27,153 nt of DNA from DASPMP01 sp035248725 (GTDB lineage Bacteria > Gemmatimonadota > Gemmatimonadetes > Gemmatimonadales > Gemmatimonadaceae). The notes below the pieces were generated by a model that was not told the DNA's origin, searched no databases, and saw only the letters and a list, made by a program, of their open reading frames with translations. Where the stretch lies: assembly GCA_035248725.1 (NCBI GenBank), contig DATFHG010000209.1:1-27153 (forward strand), written 5' to 3'. Below, piece after piece: positions 23,909 to 27,153 of the stretch (the first letter of the stretch is position 1; every line of letters begins with the position of its first letter). A program made the position numbers and the translations under genes.

Positions 23909-24700
23909 ATGCCGTCGAGCATACAAGTGTCGGTCCCGGCGGATCTCGACGGGGTAGCCCGGGTCAATGCCGCCCTGGCGGCCTTCGCCGAAGCGCACGC
24001 CGTTCCCGCCCCGGTGCGCCGCAGCATGAGCGTCGCGCTCGACGAGCTGCTCGCCAACGCCATATCGTACGCATTCACCAATGGCGCCGGAGAGATCACC
24101 GCCGATGTCGCGCTGCTCGCGGATCGGCTTACCGTGACGCTCAGCGACAACGGCAGACCCTTCGACCCGTTCCGCCGGTCGGCGCCGGACACCACCCTCC
24201 CGGTCGAGCAGCGACCGATCGGTGGGCACGGCATTCATCTCGTGCAGCGACTGATGGACGACACCAGCTACCACCGCCGCGGCGACCGCAACGTCATCGT
24301 CCTCACGAAGCGGCTGGCCGCTGCGCCGGCGGGGGCGCACACTCGAGTGGAGACCGAGAGAGGAAGAATGGAGATCACCACACGCGACCACGGCGACGCG
24401 CGTATCGTCGCCATTGCGGGAAAGCTCGACAGCGTCACGTCGCCGAAGGCACAGCAGACGTTCGACGGCATCCTCGCCGCCGGCGCGCGCAAGCTGGCCG
24501 TCGACTTTTCGGCGCTCGACTACATCAGCAGCGCCGGACTTCGCGTCCTGCTCGGCGTCGCCAAACAGCTGTCGGCACGCGGAGGTGCGCTGCGGACCTT
24601 CGGGCTGAATGAGACCGTCCGGGAGGTGTTCGACATCTCCGGATTCTCGACCATCCTGTCGGTGTTTCCGAAGGAGGCGGACGCGCTGAACGGGTTCTAG
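23909..24700 (+). CDS. RsbW-type anti-sigma kinase fused to RsbV-type STAS anti-anti-sigma domain
   Basis: 263 residues in one unbroken frame. Residues 1-137 are a GHKL kinase of the RsbW/SpoIIAB kind: N-box LDELLANAISYAF (Glu46, Asn50), LSDNGRPFDP (Asp80, Gly82) and IGGHGIHLVQRLMDD (104-118). A 16-residue polar linker (138-153) leads to a complete STAS domain (154-263): IAGKLDSVTSPKAQQ and DFSALDYISSAGLRVLLGVA, where Ser208 aligns with phosphorylated Ser58 of SpoIIAA, then REVFDISGFSTILSVF. In ordinary partner switching the kinase phosphorylates the separate STAS protein and a PP2C phosphatase reverses this. ATG 23909 is preceded by GGAGG, somewhat far. Met154 (24368) is itself preceded by AGAGGAAGA, so a free 110-residue STAS protein could also be made. 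A PP2C gene lies at 16821. Confidence 0.93.
   Translation: MPSSIQVSVPADLDGVARVNAALAAFAEAHAVPAPVRRSMSVALDELLANAISYAFTNGAGEITADVALLADRLTVTLSDNGRPFDPFRRSAPDTTLPVEQRPIGGHGIHLVQRLMDDTSYHRRGDRNVIVLTKRLAAAPAGAHTRVETERGRMEITTRDHGDARIVAIAGKLDSVTSPKAQQTFDGILAAGARKLAVDFSALDYISSAGLRVLLGVAKQLSARGGALRTFGLNETVREVFDISGFSTILSVFPKEADALNGF
24357..24370 (+). promoter_or_regulatory. Internal ribosome binding site and start for a free STAS protein
   Basis: AGAGAGGAAGAATG ends with an in-frame ATG at 24368 exactly at the boundary between the kinase linker and the STAS domain. The purine-rich GAGGAAG at proper spacing is a better ribosome binding site than that of the full-length gene. The product 24368-24700 would be 110 residues, the usual size of stand-alone RsbV/SpoIIAA proteins. 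Confidence 0.5.
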
Positions 24701-24769
24701 CCGTCCGCGGGGAGCCTCTTCCTTATATAGAGCGACACACGTATCATTGCGGCACAATCGAAAGTCGTC

Positions 24770-24813
24770 CGCGCCGAAGGTAGGGACCTCGCACGAGGTG
24801 CATCGTCGGCGCG
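24770..24813. promoter_or_regulatory. Nested inverted repeat, possible operator or hairpin
   Basis: The outer arms CGCGCCGA (24770-24777) and TCGGCGCG (24806-24813) are perfect inverted copies enclosing the palindrome ACCTCG-CA-CGAGGT (24786-24799). It lies 70 bp after the RsbW-STAS gene and 115 bp before the lectin-like gene, so it may bind a regulator or fold in the transcript. Confidence 0.4.
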
Positions 24814-24819
24814 CGAGAT

Positions 24820-24859
24820 GGGCGGAATCCCTGGCCGCGCAGTGCCCGGGATGCCGCCC
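24820..24859 (+). terminator. Hairpin followed by T-rich stretch, probable terminator of the RsbW-STAS gene
   Basis: The arms GGGCGGAATCCC (24820-24831) and GGGATGCCGCCC (24848-24859) pair over 12 positions with one mismatch and a 16-base loop. ACTTTCATTTGC follows, a modest T-rich tail. It lies about 120 bp after the gene at 23909-24700 and 68 bp before the next start, so it could end the first transcript or attenuate the second. The rest of the gap 24701-24927 holds AT-rich TTATATAG near 24723 but no clear promoter pair. Confidence 0.45.
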
Positions 24860-24927
24860 ACTTTCATTTGCAGGACAGCCGCCCGAGCGCCGCGCACTCC
24901 GCCCACACCACCACCGTGGGAGGAGTC

Positions 24928-26031
24928 ATGCGCACCGCCTTTGTCGTCGCCACGATTTGCCTCACGCGCCTCGCGAGCGCACAGCAGCCCTTCGACACCT
25001 CGGCCTGGACCATCACCGCCGCCGAAAGCCGCGTCGAGACGTACCGCGGCCGCAATGCCTTGCTGTTGCGCGACGGCAGCGCGTGGCTGCGAGGCAGCAG
25101 CTTCCAGAACGGCACCATCGAGTTCGACGTCGCCTTCAGCGACGCGTCGGGATTTCCCGGCATCGCGTTCCGCGCCGCCACGCACGAGGACTTCGAGCTG
25201 TTCTATCTGCGGACGATGGTCAACGGCCAGCCGCATGCCACCCAGTACACGCCCGTGATTCATGGCCAGTGGGCCTGGCAGATCTACGCCGGCGCTCCGT
25301 GGGAGGGCTCGCTGCGATGGACGTACGACCGCTGGATGCACGTCAGGCTCGCAGTGTCAGGCACGCGCGCCGAGCTGTACGTGGACGGCGATACCGCGGT
25401 GCAGGTCATCCAGCGGTTGCGTGGTCCCGCCGGTCCGGGTGAAATCGGCATCCTGGGCGGATCGAAGATCGTGCGCTTCGCCAATCTCGTCGTCCGACCG
25501 GAGCGCGGGCCATCCCTCGCCGGCGCTCCCGCGAATCCTCCTGTCGCGCCTCGTGACTCGACGCCGGCGTCGATCGTACGCACCTGGCGCGTATCCCCGC
25601 CCTTCGCCGAGTCGCTGCTCGCGCGTGGAGCGGCCCTTCCGGCGCTGTCTGCGCCTGCGACGTGGGCCACGCTCGACGTCGAGGAGCGCGGCATCGCCAA
25701 TCTCGCCCGTCTCACCGGCACCGCGGGGGGACGCAATACCGTCGTCGCGGCGCTGACGATCACCTCCGAGCGCGCGCGCACCGTGCCGCTGCGCTTCGGC
25801 TTCAGCGATCGCGTGCGCGTGTACCTCAACGGCAGGATGCTCTACGCCGGTAACGACGGCTTTGGGACGCACGACCCCGACTTCCTCGGCATCGTCGGGC
25901 TGTTCGACGAGCTCGAGCTGCCGCTCCAGCGCGGGACGAACGAGCTGTGGTTCGCGGTGAGCGAGACGTTCGGCGGCTGGGCTATCACCGCCGACCTGCC
26001 CGACCGAGATGGCCTTGTCGTCAATCCATGA
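24928..26031 (+). CDS. Secreted concanavalin/LamG-like (DUF1080-type) protein with a C-terminal beta-sandwich
   Basis: 367 residues. MRTAFVVATICLTRLASAQQ is a signal peptide ending at ASA. Residues about 25-195 form a lectin/laminin-G-like domain: FQNGTIEFDVAFSDASGFPG, IAFRAATHEDFELFYLRTMV, DRWMHVRLAVSGTRAELYVD, GPGEIGILGGSKIVRFANLV. After a Pro/Ala linker (196-215) the C-terminal part (220-367) has RVRVYLNGRMLYAGNDGFGT and LPLQRGTNELWFAVSETFGG, the jelly-roll pattern of sugar-binding or glycosidase accessory domains. No catalytic residues can be assigned; a carbohydrate-binding or structural role fits best. ATG 24928 has GGAGGAG seven bases upstream, the best ribosome binding site in this region, so earlier in-frame starts are rejected. 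Confidence 0.82.
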   Translation: MRTAFVVATICLTRLASAQQPFDTSAWTITAAESRVETYRGRNALLLRDGSAWLRGSSFQNGTIEFDVAFSDASGFPGIAFRAATHEDFELFYLRTMVNGQPHATQYTPVIHGQWAWQIYAGAPWEGSLRWTYDRWMHVRLAVSGTRAELYVDGDTAVQVIQRLRGPAGPGEIGILGGSKIVRFANLVVRPERGPSLAGAPANPPVAPRDSTPASIVRTWRVSPPFAESLLARGAALPALSAPATWATLDVEERGIANLARLTGTAGGRNTVVAALTITSERARTVPLRFGFSDRVRVYLNGRMLYAGNDGFGTHDPDFLGIVGLFDELELPLQRGTNELWFAVSETFGGWAITADLPDRDGLVVNP

Positions 26032-26256
26032 CGGCTCGCTCTGGCGTTTACTTCATCGCGCCCAGAGGATCTACAGCGCTCGCGCGCCGTGCGGGAAGCC
26101 ACGACGCGGCCATCCACGCTGGCGAAGCGCTCTCGCCCAAGCCCGAGCCGCGATCGTCGTCAGCAACAACGCCGGCCCGAGCGACGTCGTGGCGCGCCAC
26201 ATCTACGCCACCTTTCCGACGGGCTGACGGCTCGCGCGCGGCCCGCCGGCCAAGCG
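26032..26256. other. Gap with no recognised gene
   Basis: The 225 bp between the convergent lectin-like and NTF2-like genes hold short open frames only. One plus frame starts with an ATGA overlap at 26028 and continues to 26279, but its Arg/Ser/Ala/Pro-rich product looks like noncoding GC-rich DNA and runs into the opposite gene. No strong terminator hairpin or repeat was found. It may contain decayed coding sequence. Confidence 0.4.
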
Positions 26257-26841
26257 CTAGCGGTAAGCGCGAGCGTTGAGGGAATCGCCGGTGGACGGCG
26301 CGCGGCGCGCGGGCAGATCGCGTACGTCGCCCGCGCGGTAATACACCACGCGCCAGTCGCCGGCGGCGACGCGACGGAGGATGAGCGTGATGTGCGTGAC
26401 GCGCGGCGGCAGCTCGCGCCCGCTCCTGGGGCCGCGCTGACCCGTAAGACGCTCCACGTGATCCACGACCACGATTCCGGGGGCGAGCACGCGCTCGCGC
26501 CGGTCCAGGAGCTCGATGTGGCTGCTCGCGAACGTTGGGGAGCCGTAGAGGCGCTGCCAGAACGCGTCGATCGCCGCGCGACCCTCCACACGATTCCCGA
26601 ACGCGTTGATCACGACGGCGTCGTCGGTGAAGAGAGCCGCGCGTGCGCCGGCGTCCAGCTTGCCCGCCGCGCTGGCCGTGGCGTCGAACTGCGTGAGCAG
26701 TCGTTCGACCGCGGCCGAGTCGGCGCTGTCGAGGGAGGTAGACTGGGCGGCGAGCGTCGTCGTTGTGGCAAGCGCGGCAAGCGCGGCAAGCGCGGCAAGC
26801 GCCGCAAGCGCGGCGGTTAAGACAGCATGACGAGGCAGCAT
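26257..26841 (-). CDS. Exported NTF2/SnoaL-fold (SgcJ/EcaC-like) protein
   Basis: 194 residues from ATG 26841. A TTG two codons earlier is possible but less likely. The signal peptide is unusual: after MLPRHAVLT it is (AAL)n, encoded by a 9-bp repeat. The mature part has VERLLTQFDATASAAGKLDA, then LFTDDAVVINAFGNRVEGRA, IDAFWQRLYGSPTFASSHIE and VTHITLILRRVAAGDWRVVY, the alternating helix and curved sheet of the NTF2-like superfamily (SgcJ/EcaC or DUF4440-type). Such domains are found in isomerases, dehydratases and non-enzymatic ligand-binding proteins; no active site can be named. It is probably periplasmic. It converges on the lectin-like gene and follows the alpha/beta-hydrolase gene by 94 bp on the same strand. 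Confidence 0.85.
   Translation of the reverse strand: MLPRHAVLTAALAALAALAALAALATTTTLAAQSTSLDSADSAAVERLLTQFDATASAAGKLDAGARAALFTDDAVVINAFGNRVEGRAAIDAFWQRLYGSPTFASSHIELLDRRERVLAPGIVVVDHVERLTGQRGPRSGRELPPRVTHITLILRRVAAGDWRVVYYRAGDVRDLPARRAPSTGDSLNARAYR
26766..26815. repeat. 9-bp tandem repeat (GCGGCAAGC)n within a signal-peptide coding region
   Basis: About five copies of the 9-mer, one with a single change (GCCGCAAGC), encode the repeated Leu-Ala-Ala of the signal peptide h-region. Because the unit is a multiple of three, copy-number change would alter signal length without shifting the frame. Confidence 0.85.
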
Positions 26842-26935
26842 GCCCAAAAACTAGGGAAAGTGCATGCGGCGAACGAGAGTCTGATACACCCACGTCCCCG
26901 ATCAACGTGGCGATGACAGGGAAATAGCGTGTGCG

Positions 26936-27153
26936 TTAGTTGATCAGGCCGCGCTGTCGCAGCCAGCTGGCCAGCAGCACCGACCAGGCGCTCAGCGCAG
27001 CGTCGTTGTTCGCCAGACCAACGCCATGTGGCCCTTTCTCGAAGATGTGCATCTCCGCGGGCACTCCCGCTCGCCGCAGCGCCTGAAAGTACGCCACGCT
27101 GTTTTCCACCGGCACGACATTGTCGTCGGCGGTGTGAAAGATGAACGTCGGAG
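26936..27153 (-). CDS. C-terminal part of an alpha/beta hydrolase (acetyl esterase/BD-FAE-like), cut by the window edge
   Basis: The last 72 residues are visible, entering from the right edge and ending at the TAA at 26936-26938. PTFIFHTADDNVVPVENSVA contains the acid Asp of the catalytic triad, and EMHIFEKGPHGVGLANNDAA contains the catalytic His, with WSVLLASWLRQRGLIN as the last helix. This combination (FHT.DD..VP..NS, F..GPHG.GL, W...L..WL...G) is typical of the secreted xylan-esterase/endo-1,4-beta-xylanase-B-like branch of alpha/beta hydrolases. The nucleophile Ser and any signal peptide lie outside the window. Inverted 7-mers GATCAAC and GTTGATC flank the stop, but no clear terminator is visible. 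Confidence 0.9.
   Translation of the reverse strand, partial: PTFIFHTADDNVVPVENSVAYFQALRRAGVPAEMHIFEKGPHGVGLANNDAALSAWSVLLASWLRQRGLIN

Noticed and set aside
26028..26279. Possible 83-codon gene overlapping the lectin-like stop by ATGA
   Set aside because: The overlap is attractive, but the product is Arg/Ser/Pro/Ala-rich with no structure and it extends into the convergent NTF2-like gene. No ribosome binding site fits.

Overview
The window is a GC-rich (by eye about two thirds G+C), gene-dense bacterial chromosome segment with many 4-base ATGA/GTGA overlaps, few clear Shine-Dalgarno sites and frequent GTG/TTG starts. A reaction-centre-type cytochrome c, a VPS10/Asp-box propeller protein, many Sec or Tat exported proteins and a palindrome of the 'IPSEARDL' type suggest a soil or environmental Gemmatimonadota (less likely Acidobacteriota). 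This assignment is inference. I see no tRNA, rRNA, CRISPR array, transposase or prophage gene.

Layout. (1) 1-1155, minus: the 5' part of a Tat-exported GH30 glycosidase with a palindromic repeat inside its reading frame. (2) 1205-3614, plus: a cupredoxin-like protein, an UlaG/NAPE-PLD-type metallo-hydrolase and a small membrane protein. (3) 3616-12063, minus: six closely packed genes. In transcription order they are an Asp-box propeller protein, a RibD/DHFR-fold reductase, a DoxX-like protein, an S41 peptidase, a rifampicin-phosphotransferase-like enzyme and a lipoprotein-like protein. (4) 12194-13279, plus: a di-haem cytochrome c. (5) 13313-16752: small accessory enzymes (a DHFR-fold reductase, an LLM flavin/F420 oxidoreductase, YCII, VOC and EthD proteins) plus a second copy of the small membrane protein.

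(6) 16821-24700 is the most interesting block. Three minus-strand genes overlap by 4 bases each: an exported zinc peptidase fused to a beta-propeller and an apparent outer-membrane barrel, a PrsW-type intramembrane protease, and a receiver-PP2C (SpoIIE/RsbU) phosphatase. Just upstream on the same strand lie an ECF sigma factor and a one-pass anti-sigma protein whose outer part is almost entirely a nine-residue repeat. Divergent from the sigma gene, behind a G-quadruplex-prone leader, is one ORF that fuses an RsbW-type kinase to its usual substrate, an RsbV-type STAS domain, with a well-placed internal start at the STAS domain. Together these supply the parts of an envelope-sensing, proteolysis-controlled and partner-switching sigma circuit that I do not recognise as a described system.

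(7) 24928-26031, plus: a secreted lectin-like protein. (8) 26257-26841, minus: a secreted NTF2-fold protein with a 9-bp repeat in its signal peptide. (9) 26936-27153, minus: the C-terminus of an alpha/beta hydrolase cut by the window edge.
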